37,424 nucleotides of DNA, taken from the NCBI RefSeq assembly GCF_900196725.1, contig NZ_FZMP01000206.1, positions 1-37,424 of the forward strand. The letters are read 5' to 3'. The stretch comes from Candidatus Methanoperedens nitratireducens (GTDB lineage Archaea; Halobacteriota; Methanosarcinia; Methanosarcinales; Methanoperedenaceae). A program made the translations under genes and the position numbers. The notes under the pieces are model-generated. The model was not told where the DNA came from and made no database searches. It saw only the letters and a list, made by a program, of their open reading frames with translations. Numbering within the stretch: position 1 is the stretch's first letter; the number at the start of each line of letters is the position of its first letter. Positions 24,633 through 31,818 of this stretch are shown one piece after another.

Positions 24633-24830
24633 ATGGCAATAAAAACCATAACAATATCACTTGAAGCTTATGAAAAATTGCTTGCGAAAAAAACTGCAAA
24701 AGAAAGCTTTACAGATGTTATATTGAAACTCACTAAAAAGAAAGATACACTTGCATATATACGCTCACTGAAACCCAGCACGGAACTTGCTAATAATATC
24801 GAAAACGTAATGAAAAAACCAGGGGGCTAA
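24633..24830 (+). CDS. VapB-like (DUF217) antitoxin, without an adjacent toxin
   Basis: From ATG 24633 the protein is 65 residues; an earlier ATG at 24606 is possible but AAAGGT favours this one. It begins MAIKTITISLEAYEKLLAKK and continues ESFTDVILKLTKK, the pattern of archaeal DUF217/VapB antitoxins, with a ribbon-helix N-terminus that binds DNA and a C-terminal tail for the toxin. A VapC (PIN-domain) gene normally follows at once, but the next 44 bases reach the end of a minus-strand gene. It is therefore an orphan, and the toxin is lost or elsewhere. Confidence 0.75.
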   Translation: MAIKTITISLEAYEKLLAKKTAKESFTDVILKLTKKKDTLAYIRSLKPSTELANNIENVMKKPGG

Positions 24831-24874
24831 CGCTAGAAACGTGTATTGAGCCATCCGGTTTTGCCCAATCCCGA

Positions 24875-25855
24875 TTAAAGATCAATATGCGGGTTCAGGT
24901 CACATCCCGTGCAAGGCAAACACATTGTCTTTGCCACGCTTGCATCAAGACCGTACTTATCCAGTATCCGGCGCGCCATTTCTGCAAGTTTAAGCAGCCT
25001 CTCTTTCGTGGGGCGCTCGGCTTCAAGCTCCCCTAAACGGAGGGGGTGGACTCCTACGGCCCTGAGTACGGGGATCACGCCCATCTTTGCAAGCTCCTCG
25101 TAGTATTTTTCAACGGTCTCATCCGTCTCGCCAAGCCCGACTATGAAGTTCGTGAATACATGGTTTTTGCCGAATATACTGACAGCGTCTTTCAGGCATT
25201 CAAGCGTGAAATCAAGGGGTGGTTTTTTACAGTATTTTTCGTAAATCTCCCTGTCCATCGTCTCAACATTGTACTTTATCTCGCTGGCTCCAGCTTCTTT
25301 CAATAACCTTGATGAATCCCTGGTCGGGTACACCGATACGCCTATAGGTACGTCGTATTTCTTCAATGATTTAACGAGTTCGACAGCCCTTTCCACCTCT
25401 TTCTCAGGCGACACCTCAACCCCCGATGTTATCGAGATCCCTTTCATCTTGCCAAGATTGTATGCCTCTTCGACTAATTCCAGCAGCTCCTTCGTAGATT
25501 TTACCTTGCCCTTCAGTTTCGGGACAGGACAGAACTTGCAATCATAGATGCAGCGCTCGCTCATCGTGATATACGCCTGTTCTGGACAGTGGATGAGTTC
25601 TTCCTCGATAGTACCCCTCACAAACTCTTTCCCGCCTTTTAATATCACTATGTCGCCGTTGTCTTTTACAGCGCGCAGAGGCGAGCCTTCGTCCACGACA
25701 AGCCTTACCCTGTGCTTGCCCGACCTGAAAAAGAAAGCTTTGCCCCCGGCGCCAGGTCCTGCCGTGGGAATGGTGAATCTGCCCAGAAGCGAAGGGTCAA
25801 TATCGATCGCTCCGATGGAGATGAGCTCGGCTTTTATCTTTGCGTTCATTTTCAT
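24875..25855 (-). CDS. biotin-synthase-related radical SAM protein
   Basis: The 326-residue enzyme has a radical SAM motif C102-x3-C106-x2-C109 (RCIYDCKFCP) and barrel motifs SITSGVEVSP, EIKYNVETMD and FIVGLGETDET. A C-terminal C312xxC315xxC318 set probably holds a second iron-sulfur cluster. An N-terminal beta domain (about 1-90) comes first. This layout matches archaeal biotin-synthase-related proteins (COG2516 type). The reaction is not known. The neighbours give no pathway clue. A 34-bp palindrome overlies its promoter. Confidence 0.8.
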   Translation of the reverse strand: MKMNAKIKAELISIGAIDIDPSLLGRFTIPTAGPGAGGKAFFFRSGKHRVRLVVDEGSPLRAVKDNGDIVILKGGKEFVRGTIEEELIHCPEQAYITMSERCIYDCKFCPVPKLKGKVKSTKELLELVEEAYNLGKMKGISITSGVEVSPEKEVERAVELVKSLKKYDVPIGVSVYPTRDSSRLLKEAGASEIKYNVETMDREIYEKYCKKPPLDFTLECLKDAVSIFGKNHVFTNFIVGLGETDETVEKYYEELAKMGVIPVLRAVGVHPLRLGELEAERPTKERLLKLAEMARRILDKYGLDASVAKTMCLPCTGCDLNPHIDL

Positions 25856-25874
25856 ATTTCCAAGATGCTTTTTT

Positions 25875-25908
25875 AATAAATACCCACTTTTAAAAGTGGG
25901 TATTTATT
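25875..25908. promoter_or_regulatory. 34-bp perfect palindrome over the radical SAM promoter
   Basis: AATAAATACCCACTTTT (25875-25891) is followed by its exact reverse complement (25892-25908). The centre, CTTTTAAAAG, resembles a TATA box about 36 bases before the minus-strand ATG at 25855. A dimeric repressor bound here would block TBP, so autoregulation or cofactor control of the radical SAM gene is plausible. The next start on the other side is far off. A hairpin in the RNA is an alternative. Confidence 0.55.
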
Positions 25909-26110
25909 TTTATACCCGTTGTTATTATCGTACATTGCTTATACTACATTTGCAGCCTTAAATCTTTTTAGAGCCGACAGATTTGCGTTATAGCGCACGA
26001 ACTTAGTAGGCTTAGCTTACCTTCAGAACACCTATTCAGGCTTATTAGGATTGCGTAGAACGTGCGAATGCAGAGGTTCTAGTAAACTATTTAGTTTAGT
26101 ACCTTTAGTA

Positions 26111-26488
26111 TCATGAGCTTTCGGATAATTTATTGAATTGCATAGCATAGTATCGGATTGTGGAAAGACTCAACCAAAGAACATATTCAGCATCCTTCCT
26201 AGTAACGGTATAACCTTCATGTGGTCCAATATGAAGTAATTTCCATATTTTCTGCCGAATATGTTCAATTCGCTCACTTTTAGGAAGCTCGCCTTCTCTC
26301 CCAGTACATCCTGAGTCTATTATACTGGCAAGTTGAGATGTCATTGTATATCCGCTTGATATTTGAGTTGCAACAAGTGGAATAAGTGCTTCAAAGGATT
26401 TTCTACATTTTGTAACTACTTCTTCGTTCCTCCGGGTCCCTCTCTGCTGGTCTGGTCGTGCAACGAGAACGGAGGGCATCGTAATCAT
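26111..26488 (-). CDS. hypothetical protein
   Basis: An open frame of 125 residues from ATG 26488, directly after an in-frame TAG. The first 30 residues (MITMPSVLVARPDQQRGTRR) are basic and loose. The rest looks folded and helical (KSFEALIPLVATQISSGYTM, SERIEHIRQKIWKLLHIGP, KDAEYVLWLSLSTIRYYAMQ). No signal peptide or membrane segment is obvious and no family is recognised. It is isolated, with AT-rich or repetitive spacers on both sides, so it may be a remnant of a larger gene. Confidence 0.5.
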   Translation of the reverse strand: MITMPSVLVARPDQQRGTRRNEEVVTKCRKSFEALIPLVATQISSGYTMTSQLASIIDSGCTGREGELPKSERIEHIRQKIWKLLHIGPHEGYTVTRKDAEYVLWLSLSTIRYYAMQFNKLSESS

Positions 26489-26660
26489 CGGCTATGATGC
26501 TTCGATCCAGCAAGTGGCTTCAGATGTCCAATCCAGTGACCAATCCAGCCATAGCGTAAATACAATATTATGGAAATTTTTTATTTTCCTTTTTCAATAA
26601 AATTTATCGCAACGAAAGTTTTTAAATATTTCTCAGATAAATAACTATTGGAGGTTTATT

Positions 26661-27400
26661 ATGAATAGGGGAATAAAAATATATTATGTTACAGTTGTTG
26701 CTATAGTTTCACTGCTAATAATCTCAGGCTGTGTGGGTGCACCTCCACCTGCTGCCACGCCGACAGCAACACCCGAACCTACCACACCAATGCAAACTCC
26801 CAGCCCCACTGTGACTGTATCCACATCCCCACTGTTACGCCATCCATCACGTTAACGGTCAAAAAAAGTGTACATTATGAGAGCAATACTCCAGCGCACG
26901 GCTCTATACTGGCTGGGGTACCAGTAAATGTAGTTATTGATTTTAATTTTGACTTGGGACCAGGCTCTTCGATATCCATAAAGACTGCCGATAAAGAATA
27001 CGGTACAGGAGGAACAACTATAGATTCCAATAAGTTGGCGATGCGGCGCAATATGGATCCGAGCGCACCTGACGGTTTCTACACGATCAACTACAAAGCC
27101 TGCTGGCATGATGGTAGCTGCCACGACGGGTATTTCCAGTTTATTATTGATAGAACAAAAGCCGAGACCTATACTGATTTACGCAATAAAACTGAAGTTA
27201 CTGTTAGGCTTTCGGGGATTGCTTTTAAGCCGCAGAACATTCGAATAAGCAGGGGTACAAAGGTCACTTGGGTTAATGAAGATGATGTTGACAACTATGT
27301 AAATACCGATGCCCACACAAGTCATACCTACTATCCCCCGCAGAATTCAAAAGCATTAAGGAAAGGTGACATATTCTCATTGAACCTCGATAATTGTTGA
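26661..27400 (+). pseudogene. broken cupredoxin-type lipoprotein gene
   Basis: The gene has a TATA box (TTTTTAAATA, about 26618) and a GGAGG site. The N-terminus is a lipoprotein signal with lipobox ISGC, followed by a Thr-Pro linker. The frame shifts in the C4 run at 26827-26830: adding one C joins TVTVSTSP to TVTPSITLTV without a gap. The second frame holds a domain of about 100 residues and then a cupredoxin start (IAFKPQNIRISRGTKVTWVNEDDVDNYVNTDAHTS in two parts). It stops at 27400 after RKGDIFSLNLDNC, before the usual copper ligands (Cys, His and Met near the end). An exported copper electron carrier is the likely ancestor. Even with the shift repaired the copper site is incomplete. Confidence 0.72.
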
Positions 27401-27539
27401 GTGAATATAATCGTGAAGATTATAACCCCTAACTTTTAACTTCAATCATTATCCTGAGTCGGGACAGGAAAATTATATACGGGAACAATATCAATTTTAT
27501 TTTGTCTATTTCAAATACCCAAGTGAGGAGGTTAGAACC

Positions 27540-27788
27540 ATGTTATATTTAGTAATCTGCCGGAGTAAAACCTATCCAATACCGCCTGAGTTCATTGATG
27601 CCTTCATTGCTACGTGCGAATATTGCGGGAAATTACAGCAGCAGGGGAAAGTGAAGCTCTTTGCTCCTTTCGCCAGCTTCAATGGTGGCATGACCATCCT
27701 CGATGTTGACTCACACGATGATGCCGTGCATGCCATTGCAGGGGCGCCAATCCTGCCATTCGCAAAAACGGCGTTAATCGGCCCGTAA
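27540..27788 (+). CDS. small alpha/beta-barrel (muconolactone-isomerase or YciI-like) protein
   Basis: An 82-residue protein with ATG 27540 after GAGGAGG. The layout of a strand (MLYLVICRSK), a helix, LFAPFASFNGGMTILDVDSHDDAVHAI and a last strand fits the ferredoxin-like dimeric barrel fold, seen in YciI and muconolactone isomerase. It has a CEYC pair near residues 25-28. The substrate is unknown. It precedes the metallo-beta-lactamase gene by 41 bases and may be co-transcribed. Confidence 0.6.
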   Translation: MLYLVICRSKTYPIPPEFIDAFIATCEYCGKLQQQGKVKLFAPFASFNGGMTILDVDSHDDAVHAIAGAPILPFAKTALIGP

Positions 27789-27829
27789 AGAGAAAAGTTG
27801 GGTAGATTCGTTAAGGGAGATGACAATGG

Positions 27830-28918
27830 ATGTTTATAGAGAAGATTATTTCGGAAGGTCTTGCCCACAATTCTTATATTGTTGGCGACGGCGGTGAAGC
27901 TTTCGTTATCGATCCAAGAAGAGACGTTGATTCGTATATTAAGATTGCCGACAGCAACTGCTGTCGGATAATGTATGTTTTTGAGACGCACAGGAACGAA
28001 GACTATCTTACAGGTTCGCTGGAACTTGAGGCTCTTACCGGCTGCAAGATAATTCATAGCAGCCGTCTTGATTTTGGATACGGTGCTCCTGCATCCGAAG
28101 GTGATATGTTCGATATCGGGGACATGAGGCTTCAGGTTCTTGAGACGCCGGGTCATTCTCCTGAGAGCCTGAGCTTCATGCTGTATTTGCCCTCCCAGAA
28201 GGAGTTCCCGTGGATGGTATTCACGGGAGATGCGCTTTTTTACGGCAATGCTGGCAGGACAGACCTTCTTGGTGAAGAGAAGAAGTTTGAGTTTTCATCC
28301 CAGCTCTATGATTCTCTCTATGGGAAGCTGCTGCCCCTGGGAGACCATGTCATAGTTTATCCTGCTCACGGAGCAGGTTCAGCCTGCGGCGGCAATATCG
28401 CAGACCTTCCGGTGAGCACGATAGGGTACGAACGGGCAACCAACCCGATGCTTAATCTACCGAAGGATAAGTTCATTGAGATAAAAATAAAAGAGACGCT
28501 TCCACTGCCTCCGTATTTTGCAAGGATGGCTGATGATAACAAGAGAGGTCCTTCCCCGCCTGACCAGAAAAGAATTGAGCCTCTTGATGCTCCGGTTTTT
28601 GAGAGAAGCATGACCGGCTGCATACTGGTCGATACGCGCTCGCCGCATTCATTCGCAAGCGGGCATATCCCGGGTTCGTATAATATCTGGCTGGAGGGAT
28701 TGCCTAAATTTGCCGGCTGGATTCTTGAGTACGGGAAAGACATACTTCTTGTTACTGAGAGACAGGAGGATGTAGAAACTGCCAGGCGGTATCTTTTAAG
28801 GGTTGGCTTTGACAGGATACGAGGCTATCTCTGCGAAGGCATCGAAGACTGGCAGAACAGGGGAATGCCGCTTGAGAAGAGCGGAATAGACACGGTTTTG
28901 GTCTTTATGAGAAACTGA
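27830..28918 (+). CDS. metallo-beta-lactamase fold / rhodanese protein, N-terminal part of a split gene
   Basis: Residues 1-210 are an ETHE1-like metallo-beta-lactamase domain and about 245-350 a rhodanese domain. Family marks are ETHRNEDYLTGSLEL (about 52-66), ETPGHSPES, GDALFYGNAGRTDL and YPAHGAGSACGG. In catalytic members the first is THxHxDH; here the middle His and last His are Asn and Tyr, so the usual two-metal site is incomplete. The first rhodanese copy has no Cys at the active loop (LLVTERQED). The frame ends at 28918 by a shift: one extra T in the T4 run at 28896-28899 would read on into the next rhodanese gene, giving about 453 residues. A role in sulfane sulfur handling is inferred. 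Confidence 0.82.
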   Translation: MFIEKIISEGLAHNSYIVGDGGEAFVIDPRRDVDSYIKIADSNCCRIMYVFETHRNEDYLTGSLELEALTGCKIIHSSRLDFGYGAPASEGDMFDIGDMRLQVLETPGHSPESLSFMLYLPSQKEFPWMVFTGDALFYGNAGRTDLLGEEKKFEFSSQLYDSLYGKLLPLGDHVIVYPAHGAGSACGGNIADLPVSTIGYERATNPMLNLPKDKFIEIKIKETLPLPPYFARMADDNKRGPSPPDQKRIEPLDAPVFERSMTGCILVDTRSPHSFASGHIPGSYNIWLEGLPKFAGWILEYGKDILLVTERQEDVETARRYLLRVGFDRIRGYLCEGIEDWQNRGMPLEKSGIDTVLVFMRN

Positions 28919-28932
28919 AAGAGAACAAGGAT

Positions 28933-29190
28933 ATGTTCCTGCTGGATGTGCGCAATAAGGAAGAGTATGCTGCCGGGCACATCCCGGGAGCGGTCAATAT
29001 CTATGTTGGAGAACTTGAGAAAAGGCTGGATGAGGTTCCTTCCGACCGCCCTGTAGTCTCTATGTGCTCGGTAGGTCACAGGGGTGGGCTGGGCGCAAGC
29101 ATACTGAAGCGCCACGGCTACCCGGAGGTATATAACCTGCTCGGGGGTACGACTGCATGGAAGAAGAAGGGCTATCCGACTGAATCATAA
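28933..29190 (+). CDS. rhodanese domain (C-terminal part of the split gene)
   Basis: The 85 residues are one rhodanese domain: FLLDVRNKEEYAAGHIPGA at the start and the active-site Cys in CSVGHRGG (about 45-52), then LLGGTTAWKKKGYP. It can move sulfane sulfur. Upstream its frame is open as GLYEKLKENKD, joining the preceding protein if one T is restored at 28896-28899. It is most likely the second rhodanese domain of that protein, although ATG 28933 could allow separate translation. Confidence 0.8.
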   Translation: MFLLDVRNKEEYAAGHIPGAVNIYVGELEKRLDEVPSDRPVVSMCSVGHRGGLGASILKRHGYPEVYNLLGGTTAWKKKGYPTES

Positions 29191-29224
29191 CGTACTTAAA
29201 CAGGCTGACATATCGTGAACCGGT

Positions 29225-29788
29225 ATGCGAGAATTCATCCTTTATTCACGCACTGGAAGGACAGATGCAAGGTTCCGAAGCCTCAGGGAAGCTGGCAGGC
29301 TGGACGTTGTTTACCAGTGCATACTGATGTCGCTCTTCATGTCGCACGCTATCCGCAGGGACGTCGTATTTCATGCGCTCCTGGGGGGACCGCCCTCGCC
29401 TCCGCTTGAACTGGTGGTCGATGGGAAGGATATCCGGGATGTCCATATCGATGAACGGACATGGGAAGATTTACTGCGCAAAGTCCTCTCAGGCGGAAGC
29501 CATCCGGGGATAAGCATCAGGAAGAACAGCCTTCAGCAACTGGTAAAGGAGAAAAGCAATATCTTTGTCCTTGAAGAATCCGGCGAGAGCATAAAAACCA
29601 TTGACCTCGGGGAAAATCCTGTGTTCGTGCTGGGCGACCAGGTAGGGCTTCCGAAAAAGGACGAAGAATTCGTTTTAAGATATGGCAAAAAGGTCTCGAT
29701 AGGAGGAAGAGCCTATCTTGCCTCTGCGTGTGTGGGTATCATTAACTATATCCTTGATCAGCGGGAGTCTTTTGTAAAACAGGATTAA
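29225..29788 (+). CDS. trmY: tRNA pseudouridine(54) N1-methyltransferase
   Basis: TrmY methylates pseudouridine 54 in the T loop of archaeal tRNAs, to give m1-pseudouridine. The 187-residue protein is a SPOUT-fold enzyme with the family start MREFILYSRTGRTD, the middle HALLGGPPSPPLEL, and the knot region FVLGDQVGLPKKDEEF and SIGGRAYLASACVGIINYILDQ. All are typical of archaeal TrmY (DUF358). Its stop overlaps the repaired end of the convergent cysteine-cluster gene. The call is secure. Confidence 0.92.
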   Translation: MREFILYSRTGRTDARFRSLREAGRLDVVYQCILMSLFMSHAIRRDVVFHALLGGPPSPPLELVVDGKDIRDVHIDERTWEDLLRKVLSGGSHPGISIRKNSLQQLVKEKSNIFVLEESGESIKTIDLGENPVFVLGDQVGLPKKDEEFVLRYGKKVSIGGRAYLASACVGIINYILDQRESFVKQD

Positions 29789-29876
29789 AGCTCTTCTAAA
29801 ACGCCCTTTACGCCTTTTTTCTTCATATGCCGGATAAGCTGCTGGTTCTCACGGAGAAATGAGGTCGCATCAGCCT

Positions 29877-30251
29877 CTATTTTCTTCCTGTCGATTTTTT
29901 GCCGCTGCCTTTTCCCGGGCAGTCCACAACGGGTTTCAGGCGCATTATAGGTTCGTCGGCGTACGAGACCTCCGTGATCTTAAAAGGCAGCAAGCGGCAG
30001 ACAAGAGGCTCGTTTTCACGTATCGTGCACTCAAGCTTTTCTCCCTGGAAGAAGCACCTGCCGTTCTTATCTTTTATCCTGAGTTCCTGGTTAGCTTCTG
30101 CAGATTCTAAAAAATCGTCAAGCGCGTACCCAAGTGCCTTGATCCTTTTTATATCAGCGATCGTAAGAGGGATACCCGGGGTGCAGCATTTTGCATTGCA
30201 TTTTTTATATTCGCACTTCCACCTGTCTACATTTTCAAGGATATGGATCAT
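29877..30251 (-). CDS. YkgJ-like cysteine-cluster protein, frameshifted C-terminus
   Basis: The frame gives 124 residues with the zinc/iron cysteine-cluster pattern of YkgJ-type proteins: C13, C18, C22 and C23 (WKCEYKKCNAKCC), then GRCFF, LECTIRENEPLVCRLLPF and VVDCPGK. Metal binding is expected; function is unknown. The end GSGKKSTGRK looks wrong. Adding one T to the T4 run at 29910-29913 (plus strand) gives a charged helix (KIDRKKIEADATSFLRENQQ, then RHMKKKGVKGVLEEL). It would end at 29785, giving about 155 residues. The true gene is probably 29785-30251. Confidence 0.8.
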   Translation of the reverse strand: MIHILENVDRWKCEYKKCNAKCCTPGIPLTIADIKRIKALGYALDDFLESAEANQELRIKDKNGRCFFQGEKLECTIRENEPLVCRLLPFKITEVSYADEPIMRLKPVVDCPGKGSGKKSTGRK

Positions 30252-30452
30252 GGACTATAATTGGCTCTATTGTAATTTAAGCCTTCCTTTTAGGCTATCT
30301 GCATACTGATTTTTTAAATTACCGTTAGTTATAGAACACATGTGAAAATATGCATTATAAAATAATCACAACGTATAAATATGTCTTTCCCAAATAATAG
30401 TACAGGTGGAAAAAGTAAGATAAGTTATTGCATTAAAAAAAATAGTAGGGTG

Positions 30453-30629
30453 ATGATGATGAGTAAAACGCTTGAAAAAGTCCAGGCAGCGGGAAATGAT
30501 ATTTCTGCCGTTATTGAGAAACATAACCTGTGTGAACTCGAAGCTTTGCTTGCAATCGAAAGTGTGAGGATAAGCATTGAGGTATCCATAATGAGAAAAG
30601 CTGGGGCGTTCATTCCCAGACCTGTCTGA
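30453..30629 (+). CDS. small helical protein, unknown
   Basis: The frame opens with three ATGs (30453, 30456 and 30459) after AGTAGGG; a longer frame from 30381 is less likely. The 58 residues (MSKTLEKVQAAGNDISAVIE, later CELEALLAIESVRISIEVSI) are two helices, with a hydrophobic second part. There is no signal or metal motif. It stands alone. Composition and start site suggest a real gene, but the family is not recognised. Confidence 0.5.
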   Translation: MMMSKTLEKVQAAGNDISAVIEKHNLCELEALLAIESVRISIEVSIMRKAGAFIPRPV

Positions 30630-30756
30630 TAATTTACCACATAACTTAATTTTTTCTTGTTCCCAAAGAGCATATATGTAATGTTTTCATTGGAATCCCG
30701 GATAACTTTAAACATTCCGGGCTTTAGCCAGAGTATTCTGCCGTTTATATTATTAT

Positions 30757-30800
30757 GATAATTATCATCATAATTATAATATTTTGGCAATAAATATATA
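30757..30800 (+). promoter_or_regulatory. 14-bp palindrome and TATA box before the glycosyltransferase operon
   Basis: ATGATAATTATCAT at 30757-30770 is a perfect palindrome, and AATAAATATATATAC (about 30789-30802) is a TATA box. The order fits an operator just upstream of the core promoter. Its GATAAT half-sites recall metal-regulator boxes, which is only a resemblance. Confidence 0.4.
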
Positions 30801-30857
30801 TACAAGATAGATGATGTAGTTGATTACTCCCTCCAGTATGTCCGTATACTGGTAGGA

Positions 30858-31049
30858 ATGGCGGCACCAATGACCAAAAAAGCAGTTGCTATAGAGAACA
30901 ATCTCTCAGATATAAGCCTACTAAGCAGTGCAATGCTCACAGCCGCGGTCGTTGATGGGGCTTTCGTTATTTTTACCAGGCGTAAACGGAAAAATCTCCG
31001 GGGATTGAAGATTACTCGTGAGTTAATGTACACGGAGGCGGAAAATTGA
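30858..31049 (+). CDS. small protein upstream of the GT2 gene
   Basis: The frame is open from before 30780 with protein-like sequence (DDVVDYSLQYVRILVG) but the first ATG is at 30858. From there it has 63 residues, a moderately hydrophobic middle (LLSSAMLTAAVVDGAFVIF) and a basic RRKRKNLRG. Its stop overlaps the TTG start of the GT2 gene by four bases, which suggests coupling. The true start may be upstream; the family is unknown. Confidence 0.45.
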   Translation: MAAPMTKKAVAIENNLSDISLLSSAMLTAAVVDGAFVIFTRRKRKNLRGLKITRELMYTEAEN

Positions 31050-31777
31050 TATCGATCATAGTGCCGACATATAATGAAAAAGAAAATATAAAAAAACTTA
31101 TCCCTGCTATCCAGAGAGCCCTTAGCAAATACGAACACGAGTTGTTAGTGGTAGATGATAACAGTCCGGATGGTACAGCCGAAGTCGCCGAGAAGATGTC
31201 CGGGGAATACCCTGTAAAAGTGCTGAGGCGCAGCGGAAAGCTTGGGCTTGCGAGCGCCGTAATACACGGGTTCGAACATGCTAAAGGGAATGTTTTAGGT
31301 GTTATAGACGCTGACCTGCAGCATCCGCCTGAATATATAGTAGATTTTGCGCTCGCTGTTATGAACGGTCATGACATCGCAGTTGGCAGCAGGTACACAA
31401 GAGGAGGAAAAATCGAAGGCTGGAGTATGTACAGGTCGCTGGTCTCAAGGGGAGCGATAATGCTATCAAGACCTTTAACAAACGTGAGAGACCCGGCGAG
31501 CGGGTATTTTTTTATTAAGAGGAAGGTTATTGAGAATGTCTCGTTCAGTCCCATAGGCTATAAAATATTACTCGAAATACTCGCCAAAGGTTCTTATAAG
31601 AATGTGAAAGAAATCCCTTATACCTTCAAGACCAGAAAGTATGGGAAGAGCAAGCTTGACAGCCGGGAATATTTCAATTACCTGAAGCTGTTGTGTTATC
31701 TCTATGGGTTCAGATTAAAAATGATATTAAATGAGAGGTTCGGGCAAAAGCAGCAGGAATCAAATCTGGATGCTTAA
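31046..31777 (+). CDS. GT2 glycosyltransferase, polyprenyl-phosphate mannose synthase-like
   Basis: This enzyme probably moves a sugar from a nucleotide donor to a polyprenyl (dolichyl) phosphate at the inner membrane face. The 243 residues begin at a TTG (31046) after GGAGG. Marks are IIVPTYNEKENI, VVDDNSPDGT (first Asp pair), GVIDADLQHPPE (the DxD), GSRYTRGG and SRPLTNVRDPASGYFFIKR. No C-terminal membrane helices are present, so it is the short DPM1-type form. It heads a cluster of sugar genes for surface glycans or N-glycosylation. Confidence 0.88.
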   Translation: MISIIVPTYNEKENIKKLIPAIQRALSKYEHELLVVDDNSPDGTAEVAEKMSGEYPVKVLRRSGKLGLASAVIHGFEHAKGNVLGVIDADLQHPPEYIVDFALAVMNGHDIAVGSRYTRGGKIEGWSMYRSLVSRGAIMLSRPLTNVRDPASGYFFIKRKVIENVSFSPIGYKILLEILAKGSYKNVKEIPYTFKTRKYGKSKLDSREYFNYLKLLCYLYGFRLKMILNERFGQKQQESNLDA

Positions 31778-31818
31778 ACTGTATATTTTTATTACCAAGA
31801 AATTAAATAGGGCGTAAT

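Noticed and set aside
25950..26100. Short repeated-looking words (CGAAC, TTAGTAGG, GTGCGAA) as a possible CRISPR or array
   Set aside because: No unit repeats at regular spacing and no cas genes are present anywhere in the window.
26489..26560. In-frame TAG just before the hypothetical gene at 26488, with protein-like sequence upstream (DWSLDWTSEATCWIEAS), suggesting readthrough or pyrrolysine
   Set aside because: The upstream part has no start codon, contains a short direct repeat (GGATTGG twice), and no pyrrolysine genes are in the window; chance or decay is simpler.
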